A stretch of 64,000 bases of DNA, taken from Ambrosia x helenae (Eukaryota; Streptophyta; Magnoliopsida; Asterales; Asteraceae). Below the pieces are notes generated by a model. It saw only the letters and a program-made list of their open reading frames with translations, made no database searches and was not told where the DNA came from. Within the stretch, counting starts at the first letter, position 1; each line of letters opens with the position of its first letter. The stretch lies in the NCBI GenBank assembly GCA_030844895.1, contig CM061232.1:86617769-86681768 (forward strand), read 5' to 3'. The position numbers were made by a program, and so were the translations under genes. Below are positions 20,514 through 32,836 of this stretch, in pieces.

Positions 20514-21820
20514 TTAGAGAATTAGAAAGAGAGGAATCTGGTGACGGCCGACAACTCTTAGGCTTCTGGATGACGATAGTGAACGGTGGTCTGATTCTCG
20601 TGGTTAAGAAGATAAGGTTTAGGGTTTAAGTTGACGGCAACGTTTTAAGGGTTTGCAGTGGAAGCCCCGGAGACCGTGATTACAAATCCGGTGATCAAAG
20701 GTAAGACCCAACACACACTTGTTTGCACCTTCTGTTTGAATGACTCCTATAAAAAAAAATAAATGTTTAATTCACAATGATTGGAGACTTATATGTTGTT
20801 GTTGGTTTTGATGGTTAGTGTTTATGATGATGGTCTGCAAATGCGACCACCAGTAACTGAGATGTCACCGGAATCATTACCGGTAATGCCTTGACTGTCA
20901 TTATATCAACTCTTACTAATTTGATTGGAGAGCTCACCAAGAAGCTTCATACGACTAGGAGTCAAATCCATCAAGTTTTGACGATTTTCTGTTGTGGTCT
21001 CGAGATGCTCTTGATACGAATGCCGCACAAGTTAAATAATTTCAGGTTGTCTATCTATTCTGATATTTTCTTATGTTACTAGCCCATAAGTAATTCTTGT
21101 ATAGTTTTTTATGGTCATCAGATTGATTTGAAGGAAAGTATTCACCAAGGTTTAGCTCTTTGTGTTTTGTAGATTGCTGTTGTGAGGTTGGCTAAGAGGA
21201 ATATTGGAGCGATTGTTCATGAGTTTACACATTGCAGAGTGCATAAGCTATACAGTTGAAATTTGATAAAAAAAAAAAATGTTACTGTTGAACAGTGAAC
21301 ACAAGGGTGAAATAATGTTGACCTTCAAGTAATCATACTACCTTATGCTTAGTTTTTTGGTTTGTTCTTGATCATTTTCTATAACTAAGCTGTCACAGCA
21401 CTTTATTCGATTTGCACCAACAATGTTGAGGTATAATTTGCAATTTTAATACATTTATGATATCAATTATGGACTTAATTAACACATTGATCTGTTTATT
21501 GCCGGAAGAGACGTTGGAACATATCAACATTAAGAGGTAACATTATAGTTTCTGAAAAAGGTGTATATACAATTTAAATTATGAAGTTACAAATTAAAAA
21601 ATTAATCATGTATAGCTTGAGCTGAATCAGGAGGCGACATTGAAGATGCAAATTGAAGCTTTTTAAGAGGCCAATTGAATCTGCCCCGTTTCCAGTACCC
21701 CGCCTATATAATCGGCAATGTTCGTTCCATTGGTCCTAATTCTCTACTCTTTTTTTTCTCTATTTCATATGCCTCATTAGTATTAAATGATGGATGTATT
21801 GTATTGTATTGTTGGTTTAG
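20002..21820 (+). other. Mosaic of exon-like pieces
   Basis: Several short segments have good splice flanks. One ends at AAAG|GTAAGACC (20699/20700). Another lies at 20818-20890 (with LQMRPPVTEMSPESLP). Others lie at about 21172-21250 (IAVVRLAKRNIGAIVHEF), 21398-21430 (acceptor CTGTCACAG, donor GTATAA) and 21617-21665 (LELNQEATLKMQIEA). I cannot assign these to a family or show that they form one gene. The block could be a decayed gene or a further gene-capturing element. Confidence 0.3.
20478..20511. repeat. GA dinucleotide microsatellite
   Basis: About 16 GA units in a leader-like region. Confidence 0.9.
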
Positions 21821-22863
21821 GCGTTGAAGAAATAGAAACAAATACAAAAGATAAACGGGTGACTACAACAACAACAACCAAGCCTAGTAAAATCCCATAA
21901 ATAGCAAAGCTATTAGTAGGGTGGGATGTAGGCAAGTCTTACCTCTACCCCTAAGGATAGAGAGATCGCTTCCAGGAGACCCTCTGCTCACACACAACGA
22001 AAAACATACGCACACACCGAAAAAAAGGAAGATATACACGCACACAAGTACTGATAACATCATAGACATTGAAAGCAATGCATCGAAAGAATAGACACTA
22101 TACCACCATAAACAACCTATAAACAACCTATACACAAACATACAAAAATACAAACATGTAAAATCCACATAACGTGAAAACAAAAATAAGACCTTACGAA
22201 AGCCTAATATGCCCTTTTCCCATATCCTAAGAGTCCTTAGCCTTTATCCTTTGCCTTCATAAACCCCTATCATGGACCATGTCCTTAGAGAGGTGCAACC
22301 CCAGTAAATCTTGTCTAATCCGCTCATTCCCACGTCAATTTTGGTATGCCTCTACTCCTCTTCCCTTCTACAGTGAGACCTTCTACCAATCTAATTGATC
22401 TGGAATCCTTCCAAATTTGAAAATAAGATTGAATAACTTTGTTAGCAATTGAACTCCTACTTCTCCCATACACTTCCACGCCTCAATCGGTATGTTATCC
22501 GGCCCAACCGCCTTAGCCCTTCCCATCTTATTAATGCTGCTCTAACCTCTCCCTGTGTGATACGCCGACAATAGCAATTATTCCTTTGGAGCCTTTGAGT
22601 AGATGAGTTGTCATTTTCTTGTTGGAAATCCCTCCCATTGTTGAAGAGATTATGGAAGTACGTTTGCCACCGCAACTTAATGTCATGTTCCTTGACTAAA
22701 ACACATCCATTCTCTCCCTTTATAAACGGGTGACTGTAAAAGGGAAATCTGATGATGCTGTCAGGGTAGCAGAGCACGTGAGGCGAAAGACAGGGAAGCA
22801 TGTCGATATCATATCTCCTGTCCAGAAGAAACAACAAGAAGAAACAAGAGAAGAAACTTGAGG
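21821..22863 (+). pseudogene. HIPP-like (heavy-metal-associated domain) exon interrupted by a LINE
   Basis: HIPPs are plant HMA-fold proteins that bind metals and are often prenylated. After an acceptor (TTGGTTTAG|GC at 21820/21821) the frame reads GVEEIETNTKDKRVTV and, beyond the LINE insert and its duplication, KGKSDDAVRVAEHVRRKTGK and HVDIISPV followed by a Lys/Gln/Glu-rich tail. This is the second half of an HMA domain (…GVEEVETD…VTVKG…VRKKTGK.VE.LSP). A stop (TGA 22859-22861) comes before the usual extension and CaaX box. The first half with the CxxC metal site was not found upstream. The insertion at 21865-22721 breaks the exon, so it is non-functional. Confidence 0.65.
21865..22721 (-). 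mobile_element. 5'-truncated RTE-type LINE with 14-bp target-site duplications
   Basis: Minus strand. At its 5' end it encodes a decayed ORF2 segment (IKGENGCVLVKEHDIKLRWQ, YFHNLFN, then in another frame KAVGPDNIPIEAWK), the linker and start of the RT domain of plant RTE-like LINEs. Its middle matches the end of ORF2 (ERIRQDLLGLHLSKDMVHDR). It ends with the GAGGGTCTCC...GGTAGAGGTAAG block typical of these 3' regions and a (GTT)n tail. ATAAACGGGTGACT occurs at 21851-21864 and 22722-22735 on either side. Frameshifts and stops show it is dead. Much of RT is missing internally. Confidence 0.85.
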
Positions 22864-25701
22864 TATTTAATTTGTTTTTACATAATATGTAACAAACCAT
22901 AAGTGGGGTGTGCTTGGTACGGGACTTGCATGGGGCGGTTTGGTTTGGTTAAGTTTTTGAGCCCAAATTGAACCGAAACAGAAAGTAAAATGTATGGTTA
23001 TTCGACAATCTTAGCTGATTGGCTTTTTGTTAATCGGTTTCAATTTGGTAGTTTCAACTTTCAAAGACTGTTATAAGCAAATATTTGAAATGCATATGCC
23101 ACGATCATATTGTTTGTTTAAGGCATATCCCATTAGATTTAGTCCACTCTTAGCGATTAAACAAGATCACTGACTAGAGCTAAGTGATGTTTATTGATTC
23201 ATATAATCTACTTCTGTTTGTTCATGCTGTTGGTATAATGTTAGTATGATGATTATTTTACACATAGAGATCAGAACATATGCATGAAAGATATACACAT
23301 TATACCACATATGATGATAGGATATAAATGGGTTGGGCTGGTTCGCTAATTGTCTAAAACCGAACCTGTAAGGATATATGTCTTTACAGTTTTGTGTATT
23401 GTATAAGTTATAAATGGTTTAGTTAATTTGGTTATTGTAAAAGGTGGGTTAGGTTAATTTGGTTAACTGCCAACTTTAGACGTGGCTGGATAAAAAGCTA
23501 ATTTCAATTAAATCTTAAATCAAATAAACGATTAACAGTCTTTATCTTTATAGTTTATAAAGGAAGAACAAACGACAACTAATATGTTATAAACATTTAT
23601 TTCAAACCTTTTATAGTTGTAACATATCATTTATTACGAAACCTTTTATAGTTATATCATTTAAAAAATTGAATGTAAAGGATGTCTCAATACTGCGTTT
23701 TGGTTAATACGGTTATTTATACACAGTTACACACATGCAAATGGCAATTGTTTTTGTAACTGTCTTAGAATCAATAACTAAAAGCATTCATTAACAAAGA
23801 AATCAAATGCTTCCTTAACAGAGTGCTTCCATCAATATATTAATTCATCAGTGGAAATTGATGATTTTGACGTTTCATCTCGTAGCAGGAACGGTTTATC
23901 TCATCACCACAATCATTGATGAGCACCTTAAATCCTGTATTTAATTCTATTTTTCATTTTCAGTTTTCCCCTATCTTAATACTAGATAACCCTTCAATGG
24001 AAAATAACTCTCATCTGTATATGATAGCAGTTATGTTCTATTGATTTTATAAAGAAAGTTTTGTTCTGATTAATGTTGTTGGAGTATGACGGCCGGGAGC
24101 CATGGAACGGTAGGGATATCGTATACAACGCCGTTTTAAGTACATAACAATCTTATTTTTCACGAATTGTGAACGACACCATTTTTTTGGTTTCAGTGAT
24201 CTTTATGATATTGATTTCAGGGCTCTCTGCTGTCCGAACCAAATAGTAGAACAAGTATTGCCACACTTGTCCATACCGTGTCTCTACTTTTCGGTGTTTA
24301 TCATCTCAGGACATCATTCTATACAAATGCTCTCAAAGTACTCTAATTTCCTGTATTTATTAGTTATTTATATGGTACTATAAAAAATTAGCCAACTTTG
24401 TTCCAATTTTTATTTCAGGTAACCATATTCGTTTCCTCCTATAAAAATGCTCAAACTTTTGTTTGTTTTGAATCTAAGGTTACATGTTACCAGGTCAAAA
24501 TCACATTATGCTGATATGGCGAGATTTCGAGTGTTTTAATGGGTGGAAAGGTACGATAGTTGCTTGGCATTTAAAATGGACAAATTTGGTCATCTTTTTA
24601 GTTTTTTTTTATGAAATTGACCCTTTATTCATCTTTGTTTGTTTACTGTATCAAAGGGTAGTACTAATGTATTCTGCCATGGTAGATTTTACAAATATCA
24701 CAGATGGAGTTGAATAATGCAGAAAAATGTAAGGTATTTATTTTTAAAGAGAGATTATAGTTTCTGGTTTGCTTAACGCCTTAAGTTATAGTTTCCCATT
24801 TGTTTTAGAACTGATGCAGGCCTCCGGGTAGCGAGCCATTGCCTGAATTAATTCTTGCCAAAACTTCTGATTTGGAGATGCGCCCTTTACGGGGTTCGTT
24901 TGAAGTGGTTTGGCCAGAGTGAATGCCTTTGTCATGAATAAATATATGGGTCGTGGTCTTCTGATTATTGTTATAAGATATACGGATGGTTTCAAAAGCA
25001 CAATGTTCTGGTATGTTGATTAGGGGATAATGCTTTAGAGGCTGAGGGGTTGGGCTTTTTCCGTAAACCACCACAACGTCACCAAGAGAAGTGGCGGCTG
25101 CCTTGTGTCCCGTCTGGTGTCTCCAAAAGGACACTAGGAAACAGTTGACTAACAAGCGCGAATGTGCCAATTAGATACTAAAAGCAGCAATGGTTATCAA
25201 TAGTGTTGCTTTAGTGGAAGTGGAAGTTTCTGAGTTGTACTACGAATCCCTCCCGAAGGTATCGTGATTATTAATTACGTTTTCATTTCAAACGGTTTTT
25301 GTATTGAATGCTTGCAGTTGTTTGAATCTTTATTTAGTTTGTAGAACGAGAGAGCGTGTTTAAGGGATGTTAGATATCTTTATATAACTTAAGAGCAGTT
25401 TACTGCAGAGTGTTTGTTAGGTTATCGTTTTTGTTATTGATTTTTGTGATTTTCATTGTTGATCTTGTTAGTGCGTTCCATTTAACCTACAACATGCTTT
25501 TGAATTAATTGAGATGTGAAGAGGGTGATCCAGAAAACTTGCTTCCTAATTCATTCTATCAATTCTAAGACGAGCGATTCATGTTTGATCTTTAGGTTGT
25601 CTATCTTTCGGTATAAATTGAACTAATGAGAGTTAGCTAATGGTTGATTATCCGGTACGGGTTGGGTTGGATGTTGAGTCCTGGATCTATGTCTGGCGTA
25701 C
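22864..25701. other. AT-rich intergenic or decayed DNA
   Basis: No recognisable gene. Short exon-like stretches occur near 24213-24300 (after TTGATTTCAG) and 24484-24717. A minus-strand frame (25170-24805) is open for 121 codons but matches nothing I know. CAACATGCTTTT and TATA-rich words are scattered without order. Confidence 0.3.
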
Positions 25702-26782
25702 TGATGTAGCTATCGTGGTCTAATCAAAAACTATTTTAAAAACAACTCCTTAGCTACAAGGACTGCAGTATAGGGAGCAGGGTTGTCGAACCACAAGGAG
25801 TCTGTGGAAAGTGTTAATAGCAAATTTTAATTATAATAATATAAAAACTAATAAAATTATGAAGATTAAACTAAGGTGCTGATTTGCTTGCAAGAAAGAT
25901 TGATTAAAGTTTGATTAAAAACAAAAATATAAAGAAAACGGTCACTCCGGGTTTCTGATTTGGTAATTATCAAATGAATTCTGTTAATACCCTATCTAGG
26001 AAATCACATAGACATGACTTTGTTTAAGTTGTTCGACCCAATTCAACTATCATAACATTAATTGTAAAGTTAAATTAATCCTAGTGCAAGAAAACCAAGA
26101 TACGATAACAAAATGCAATAATATTAAATAACCAAACTGTCTAGATCAGTCAAACATACAATCAGACGCAAAGAACTTTAAAGTGTTCACAAAATCTGAT
26201 CCAAATAATTAGTATCAAACAGAAAACAATTGACAAAATACCCAAATCGTTCACCCGGAAAGAACCGCGGGAGGATTAGCCTTGCATCTTGGTTGCGTGC
26301 ATGCCTCCCCTTTGTTCCTGTCTTCTGTGGTGCGAAATTCCTTGTGTGCGTGACACCTCAAGAAACAGCCGTCGAATTCCTCCCCTTCGAATCCCTTTTT
26401 TGTTTTCCTTTTAAATTCCAATAACTGGCTTCAAGTCTACCACAAATGATGGGTCATAACTTCAATCGTGGATCTGCACATTAGTTGACTAACATATAAA
26501 TCAATTAATTAAATCAAAGCCATTTGATTGTTCAATTATCTCATAATTCTAATATTTCGTTGTTTTTTTTATCACATATGATCAATTTCCCTTAATCACA
26601 TTATTTACTTATTACATAGAAAACCCATAATATATATAAATAACTTAAAAGTACCTTATATACACCAATATTAATGCATTTTTATCATAGTTTATATTTT
26701 ATAAAGTGTAGCTAAAATGCATTGTTTAAGCACTACAATATATACAAAATGAACATATTAACAAGGTGTGTTTCCCAACACA
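25702..26782 (-). repeat. 3' LTR of the Athila/Tat-like element
   Basis: 1,081 bp; plus strand TGATGTAGC...CCCAACACA. Its first ~930 bp match 39796-40727. Confidence 0.85.
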
Positions 26783-26797
26783 TCACACCCCCACACT
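26783..26797 (-). promoter_or_regulatory. Polypurine tract of the Athila/Tat-like element
   Basis: Minus strand GTGTGGGGGTGTGA directly before the LTR start TGTGTTGGG. Confidence 0.6.
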
Positions 26798-27622
26798 TAT
26801 CTTTTTTCGTCTTGAAAAAAAATATTCTCACTCTGCTCAACACATTATCATAGACTAGCACCCCAATCGCCCATCATACCTTAGCTAAGGTCCAAAGTCA
26901 TACCCCATTTACAGATCAGCATTAGATGTGTTAATTCAGCAAGTCAAATTGATTTCCATTTAAAAACAGAATTAACCCGACTAAATCTTACATGCTTCCG
27001 GTTTTTATTTTCATGCAACACACCCATCATAATTCTTCACTCTACCCGGTTTAATATCTGGACTAGCATATAATGCGCTGGTATTATTCACTCAAAACCA
27101 AACATGTAACTCGGTTATCATAGGCTTGTATAACAATCACACCTCAACTGTAGACAATGCACGTATCTAAAGGACTTACGGGTTTTGGGCTTAGGGTAAA
27201 GGTACGATAGATTTGGCTAGAAGTGGCTAAAATAAAATGGTGAAACAAACATGATTGATAATCCTTATTCACAACACATAAACAAACACAACTTTGGTCA
27301 CAATTAACCATAACAAACAGCTTCTATTTTTTTTTCATTTTCTCTTTTTTTTCTTCTTTTCTTCTTTTTTTCTTTTCATTTTTTTTACACATATATATAT
27401 TTAAACATTTAATAGAACTCTAACATATAAACACAAACATAGAACACAATGGATGTCATCAATTTTCTTAACAACGGTTAACGGGTCGATTTGGGTAACT
27501 TTATAGGTTTAACAAATGAAAGGGTGTAGGCTTAACATGGGCTACTAAGTGTGATTTTATGTAAGTAGTTAACAAAACAAAAAAAAGGTGTCAAACAAGA
27601 AAAAGGAGTCCTAAATCGCCTT
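26798..27622. other. Internal non-coding part of the gypsy element
   Basis: No open frames. A pyrimidine-rich tract of T and C (about 27325-27390) is followed by an AT tract. It ends at GCCTT (27618-27622), the target duplicated by copia element 2. Confidence 0.6.
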
Positions 27623-28140
27623 TGTTAGTACATGATGTCCCTAGGCTAGTATATTAGTTGTTTGGACGTGTTTCGGGGTGTTTGGAGATGTTTGTACGTG
27701 TTTTGGAGGGTTCGGGATGCTGCATGCGATTAGCAGTCAGTTACACGCGATTAGGGCCCTAATCGTGTAACTGTTCACGCGATTGGGCTTGATGTACTGG
27801 CGATTAGCCCTACTCGCCTCATATGGGCATGCTAATCGCTAGTATGCTGCTGTTCGTACCCGGGAGGTATAAATAGGCCCAATCATTGCCCTAATCATCA
27901 GTTCTTGCCTCACACACTCTCCAAGCACCCTCCCATGGTCTGTAAGGTCTGATTTGATCTCTGTAAACACTCATGCTCTGTTTTAGTGATTAATCGATAA
28001 TCTTTTGACCCGTGTGTGTGTTGTGATTACTCATTTGTCATCGTTTCATTATCGTATCTGTTATTAGAGCATATTAGAGGGATTCCGCACCTCTAGTATA
28101 AACCCCGTGATTGTCGGATTACGTGCTATTCGATCCTACA
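27623..28140 (+). repeat. 5' LTR of copia element 2
   Basis: 518 bp, TGTTAGTAC...GATCCTACA. TATAAATA at 27868-27875. A 32-bp near-perfect palindrome centred on GGGCCC lies at 27740-27771, with five exact CGATTAG/CTAATCG copies. Confidence 0.95.
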
Positions 28141-28142
28141 AG

Positions 28143-28154
28143 TGGTATCAGAGC
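28143..28154 (+). promoter_or_regulatory. Primer-binding site, copia element 2
   Basis: TGGTATCAGAGC, complementary to the 3' end of initiator methionine tRNA, two bases after the LTR. Confidence 0.9.
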
Positions 28155-28807
28155 CGAGGCTCTTATCACGGGTGTTTTAATAACAAAAACGAGCAAAAAC
28201 AGGTTGTTTTTGGTGTAAAAGTTTAGATTTTTAAGCAAAAACCTGTTCTTATTTTGAAACTTTGAGTTTTTGTCAAAAACCCATCTTTTTCAATATCTTG
28301 GTGTGTGTTTACGGTTAAAAACGAGTGTTTTTTATTAGGGTTTGCTCTAAAACTGTTTTGGTAACTCGTCTAATCATTTGGGATCAAAATATAATGTTTT
28401 AGATAAGATTTTGAGGCAAAATAGGTGATTTTTGAGCAAAAGTGCGGCTACAGATTAGATCAGGCGATTACGCAGGCCAACTCGCATAAACCTTTCATGC
28501 GATTAGGGTTAGCTAGCGATTAGCCCCCAATCGCCAATAATTCCACGCGATTTGCTTCCAATCGCCTGTTACCCCACACGATTAGGCCTACTCGCTTACT
28601 AGCGATTAGCCCTAATCGCCTGCCATACTCACGTCACTCCAAAACCCTAATCGCATATAAGAACTAGCGATTAGCACCAATCGCCTACTGTTTACTAGCA
28701 TTTAGCCCCAATCGCCTATATTAACTAACAATTATAAACCTAATCGCCTAAAAGGTTCTGGAACGTAAAATTTGACTAAGTATCGGACTATTATCATACC
28801 TTAACAT
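28155..28807 (+). promoter_or_regulatory. Long gag leader with repeated GCGATTAG words
   Basis: About 650 nt without coding. From 28440 on it holds about eight exact CGATTAG/CTAATCG copies plus many one-mismatch variants in both orientations, so the RNA could fold extensively. Possible roles in packaging or translation are inference. Confidence 0.7.
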
Positions 28808-30121
28808 ATGGCGAACCCGTGGGGACATCTGAGTCAACCGAGACCTCAGTATAACCAACAAATGAACAACCAATCTAACGTACCCACGAACCCTTGGCAG
28901 TTCTCAGCAGAACGAAACGCGCAACGGATGCAGCAATCGCAAATGCAAGCGAATGTTGCCGGAATCAATCCGTGGGCGCTAGCTGCTCAACAGCAAATGA
29001 TGAACACGAATCCGTGGGCACTCGCGGCTGCTGCAAACTCTCAGACAAATCATCTGTCTTCCGTACTCATGAGTGACTTAGAGACGGGTAGTTCTAACAG
29101 GGCACCGAAGCTACAGTACATGTCCGACTACCATGGTTGGAAGGGCAGATTTCAGACGTATGTCGAGGGCATCGACGGTCTTGTATGGTCAGCTATCGAG
29201 ACAGGGTACAGTCGGCCTTTGGTTGAGAACTCCACTACTCCGATCTCAATTGAAGACATGAATGAAGATCAGAGGAAGAAATACAACTATGAGAAGAAGG
29301 CGATGGCGGCGTTGAAGCAAGCTCTTCCAAAGGACATCCTTCATCAATTCGCTCAGTGCACAACGTCACAGATGCTTTGGTTAGCCTTGGCTGAGCGAAA
29401 TGAGGGTAATATGAAGACGCGAAAGGTTAAAATGGATCAGCTCAAGAAGGAGTTCGAGAACTTCAATGCTATTGGAAACGAGTCTCTGAGGGACATGACG
29501 GCTAGATATTATCATCTGATGTCTGAAATGTATCAGTACGGGGTCTTATACTCATCTGCAGACCTTGTAGAAAGATTTGCTGAGGCGCTACCACTTTGTG
29601 ACAATACAGGTACTCTGGCACTCTATTCGGAAATCAGAAAAGCAGGTCATCAGAACGATTGGTCCTTCGCCTTGTATGTTTCTCAAACTGAACCAAGAAC
29701 TGTGCAAGAGGCACTAAGGGAAGAACCATGGATTGAAGCAATGCAAGCCGAACTTCAGCAGTTCCAAAAGCTAGGAGTGTGGGACTTAGTTGACTTACCT
29801 CCAGGCTCGAAAAAGATTGGAACAAAGTGGGTCTACAAATGTAAACGGGATGACCGCGGGGTGATTATAAGAAACAAGGCTCGATTAGTTGTCCTCGGCT
29901 TCCGTCAAATCGAAGGAATAGATTACAACGAAGTATACGCTCCAGTTGCGCGCCTTGAAGCTATCCGGATGTTCTTAGCTTACGCTTCGTACAAACGGTT
30001 TAAGGTGTATCAAATGGACGTGAAAAGTGCTTTTCTGTATGGTGTCGTGAAGGAAGAGGTGTATGTTGCTCAGCCACCGGGTTTGAGGATCCGCTGCATC
30101 GCGAAAAAGTCTACAAATTGA
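28808..30121 (+). CDS. Gag fused in frame to reverse transcriptase, element 2
   Basis: Starts ATG 28808. The N-terminus has four NPW repeats (ANPWG, TNPWQ, INPWALAA, TNPWALAA). Next comes a copia gag core (YHGWKGRFQTYVEGIDGLVW; MAALKQALPKDILHQF; KKEFENFNAIGNESLRDM). At about residue 290 the frame passes directly into the RT start (VSQTEPRTVQEALREEPWIE; GTKWVYKCKRDD; ARLVVLGF; YAPVARLEAIRMFLAYA; YQMDVKSAFLYG). The CCHC knuckle, protease and integrase that should lie between are gone without breaking the frame. A one-base loss after QPPG (about 30083) shifts the frame and ends this ORF at 30121; RT continues in the next frame. Confidence 0.85.
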   Translation: MANPWGHLSQPRPQYNQQMNNQSNVPTNPWQFSAERNAQRMQQSQMQANVAGINPWALAAQQQMMNTNPWALAAAANSQTNHLSSVLMSDLETGSSNRAPKLQYMSDYHGWKGRFQTYVEGIDGLVWSAIETGYSRPLVENSTTPISIEDMNEDQRKKYNYEKKAMAALKQALPKDILHQFAQCTTSQMLWLALAERNEGNMKTRKVKMDQLKKEFENFNAIGNESLRDMTARYYHLMSEMYQYGVLYSSADLVERFAEALPLCDNTGTLALYSEIRKAGHQNDWSFALYVSQTEPRTVQEALREEPWIEAMQAELQQFQKLGVWDLVDLPPGSKKIGTKWVYKCKRDDRGVIIRNKARLVVLGFRQIEGIDYNEVYAPVARLEAIRMFLAYASYKRFKVYQMDVKSAFLYGVVKEEVYVAQPPGLRIRCIAKKSTN

Positions 30122-31218
30122 ACAAAGCGTTGTACGGACTCCATCAGGCACCGCGTGAATGGTACCAAATGCTTAGCAACTATCTGATATCCAACGGGTT
30201 CAAACGTGGACTCGTGGACTGCACCTTATTCACCAAGGAAAAGGGTGGTGATCGTCTTCTGGTACAGGTTTATGTTGATGATATTATTTTTGGGTCTACT
30301 AATGATGTCATGTGCAAGGAATTCGAAAAGCTTATGCAGGATAAATTTGAGATGAGCTCGATGGGGGAGATGCAATTCTTCCTCGGTCTACAAGTAGAAC
30401 AACAAGAGTCGGGGATCTTCATCCACCAGACAAAATACGTTGCTGACATCTTGAGCTGGTTCCAGATGGAAGACTCTACTCCAGTAGGCACACCGATTCA
30501 GACCAATCACGTGATTGGGCCTGACGAGAAAGGACAAACCGTTGATCCTTTTCTCTATCGAGATATGATAGGCTCACTTATGTACCTCACTGCATCAAGA
30601 CCTGATATAATGTTCGCGACATGCTTACTATCAAGATACCAGTCAAGGCCGAAACAGTCACACCTGGTTGCTGTGAAGAGGATCTTACGTTATCTAAAGG
30701 GTTGTCCGACCAAAGGTCTTTGGTACCCTAATGACGATAAGTTTGACCTCATCGCATTTAGTGATGCTGACTATGGCGGATGCAAGACAGACTTAAAATC
30801 CACATCGGCTGGATGCCAGTTTTTGGGACCAAGACTAGTCTCGTGGCAGTGCAAGAAGCAAGCCTCAGTCGCCTTATCCACCTGCGAGTCGGAATATGTA
30901 GCAGCATCGAGCTGCTGCTCCCAGGTTCTTTGGATACAGCAACAAATGAGAGACTACGGTTTGAAATTTCTTAATACTCCCATTCACTGTGATAATGAGT
31001 CCGCTATAGCTCTTGCTAAAGACTCAGTTAACCATTCCAAGGCGAAACATATCTTGGTTAAGTATCATTTCATACGCGATTGCTATGAAAAGAAACTTAT
31101 CGATATGGTAAAAATCCACACAGACTACCAACGTGCCGATTTATTCACCAAAGCTTTTGACGGTCCTCGTTTTGAGTACTTGTTAATCTTAAACGGCATT
31201 AAAGTTAAGCAGGATTAG
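30084..31218 (+). CDS. Rest of reverse transcriptase and RNase H, element 2
   Basis: Continues RT after the frameshift: LNKALYGLHQAPREWYQMLS, catalytic VYVDDIIFGST (30271-30297), MGEMQFFLGLQVEQQ, YRDMIGSLMYLTASRPDI. Then RNase H: SDADYGGCK, STSAGCQFLG, LSTCESEYVAA, HCDNESAIALAKDSVNHSKA, DLFTKAFDG, stop at 31218. Catalytic residues of both domains are readable and no other break is seen. The short C-terminus ends KVKQD. Only the single base lost near 30083 separates it from the upstream part. Confidence 0.9.
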
Positions 31219-32836
31219 ATCCTCATTGGTAATCGTTTTTGTAAATATTTTTCTTTCAAAAATCAGAAAAAATCCAAAAATATTGTCTTTTCGCAAATTT
31301 TTAGATTTTTAGGGGGAGAAAATTTCAGAAAAATACAAAAACATTCAGAAAATGCAAAAATTCAAAAAAAAAATGAGAAAATTCCAAAATCAAAAAAAAA
31401 AAAATTTGAAAAATGCAAAAATGAGTTTCTTTGGTGAAAATGGGAAGATGATATTAACCAATCAGTCGGACTGTCTGGACCCTTATCATCTTAAAAATAG
31501 TGGAACTGATAGGTAGCCTCTACAATGAGGTTTCATGGTCTTTAAGAGGTTGGTACATCCGGGGGTGAACTGGACGTCTCTCAGAATAAAATAGGAATGG
31601 CACACGTGTCGTACGTTGGGGTCGCAGCCTACGACTGAGACACCCCTATGTCATTTCCTGAAAAAAAAAAACAACAAAAAAAATAGAATAAATTCTGATC
31701 AGGAGACGTCTGGGAATCCTAAAAGAGCAAAAAGATTCATATATGCCAAAACCCTATTCTCAATGAGAATTCGCTCTAAGGTATCAAATCATATACCTAA
31801 AGCATCGTACCGTGAAAAATCAAATATACGGTATTTGACTTATACCCTGGTTTGGATCTCACTGGTCTCTCTGTTGCAGCGTTTCTGCAGACCTGATCAC
31901 CACTGAGTCCACTCCTTGTAAAATACGGATGACAACAGCTTACTCACCGGTTACGAGGAAGCTTTGTGCATGACTTGATACGGGAATGTGTCGCGTGGCG
32001 GGGAACACCTTGTATCTCAGCCTTAATATTACCTTAAACGTATCTAAAGTGCCTAGCGATAAAACTTGATTTTAAGTTTAGGTGGACAACAATATCGACA
32101 GTTGTTGTAGGATGCTTATTGGTAATTTAAGCGAAAACTGAAAATATAAGGGTTCTAGTAATGTCCGTACACTGATATGATTCCCTAACCGTTGAAACTC
32201 GCAAAAATATGTTAGTGTACAGTTAGTTGATCTCCCGTTTTATTTTATTTATGCTTAGTTTAGCTTAGTTAATCATTCTTGATTGCCGATGATGGAATCC
32301 TAGTCCATTGTAATCTTACTTTTTCAAAAATAAAACGCCGAAAAATAAAATGGGCAACTTATTGGAAACTTGTGTTTTTGCCGGGTCAAAACCGCATATT
32401 TTATCAAGTACAAGGGTGGAAAATGAAAATTTTTCAAGTATCTGAGTCATCATCTGAGTCGTGTGCTAAATCGGGTTGAAAAACGCATGTTTTGAACCTT
32501 AACGGGTCAAAAATGTATATTTTGGTGCTGCAGGGGCAATTTGGTAATTTGTGGAAAGTGGATATGCAATTAGTGAGCTAATCGCCTATGCATATTGACG
32601 AGTAGCTCCTAATCGTGTGTGTTTATACGCGGTTATGTCCTAATCGTGTGTAATGATAAGCGATTAGCCAAGCCAATCGCTTGACCAATCAAATGACCAA
32701 TCAAATTCCCAATCGTGTGGTGGCTTAGGCGTTTAAGGATAATCGCTAGTTAACAGCATGCGATTAGCCACATTCGCATGCACTGTAGCATACGAGTAGC
32801 CTTAATCGCATGATAACTCACACGATTAGGACAGAG
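31219..32836 (+). other. Spacer between RNase H and the third-ORF promoter
   Basis: Non-coding. The first 200 nt are A-rich with an AGGGGGAGAA tract at 31312-31321 (an extra internal polypurine-like tract). From 32560 onward CGATTAG/CTAATCG words recur (six exact copies to 32830). Confidence 0.6.

Noticed and set aside
24805..25170. 121-codon minus-strand open frame
   Set aside because: Residue pattern matches no family I know, no splice or promoter context; probably chance.
28440..28760. CRISPR-like array from repeated GCGATTAG words
   Set aside because: Words are 7-8 bp, in both orientations and irregularly spaced, in a plant retroelement leader.
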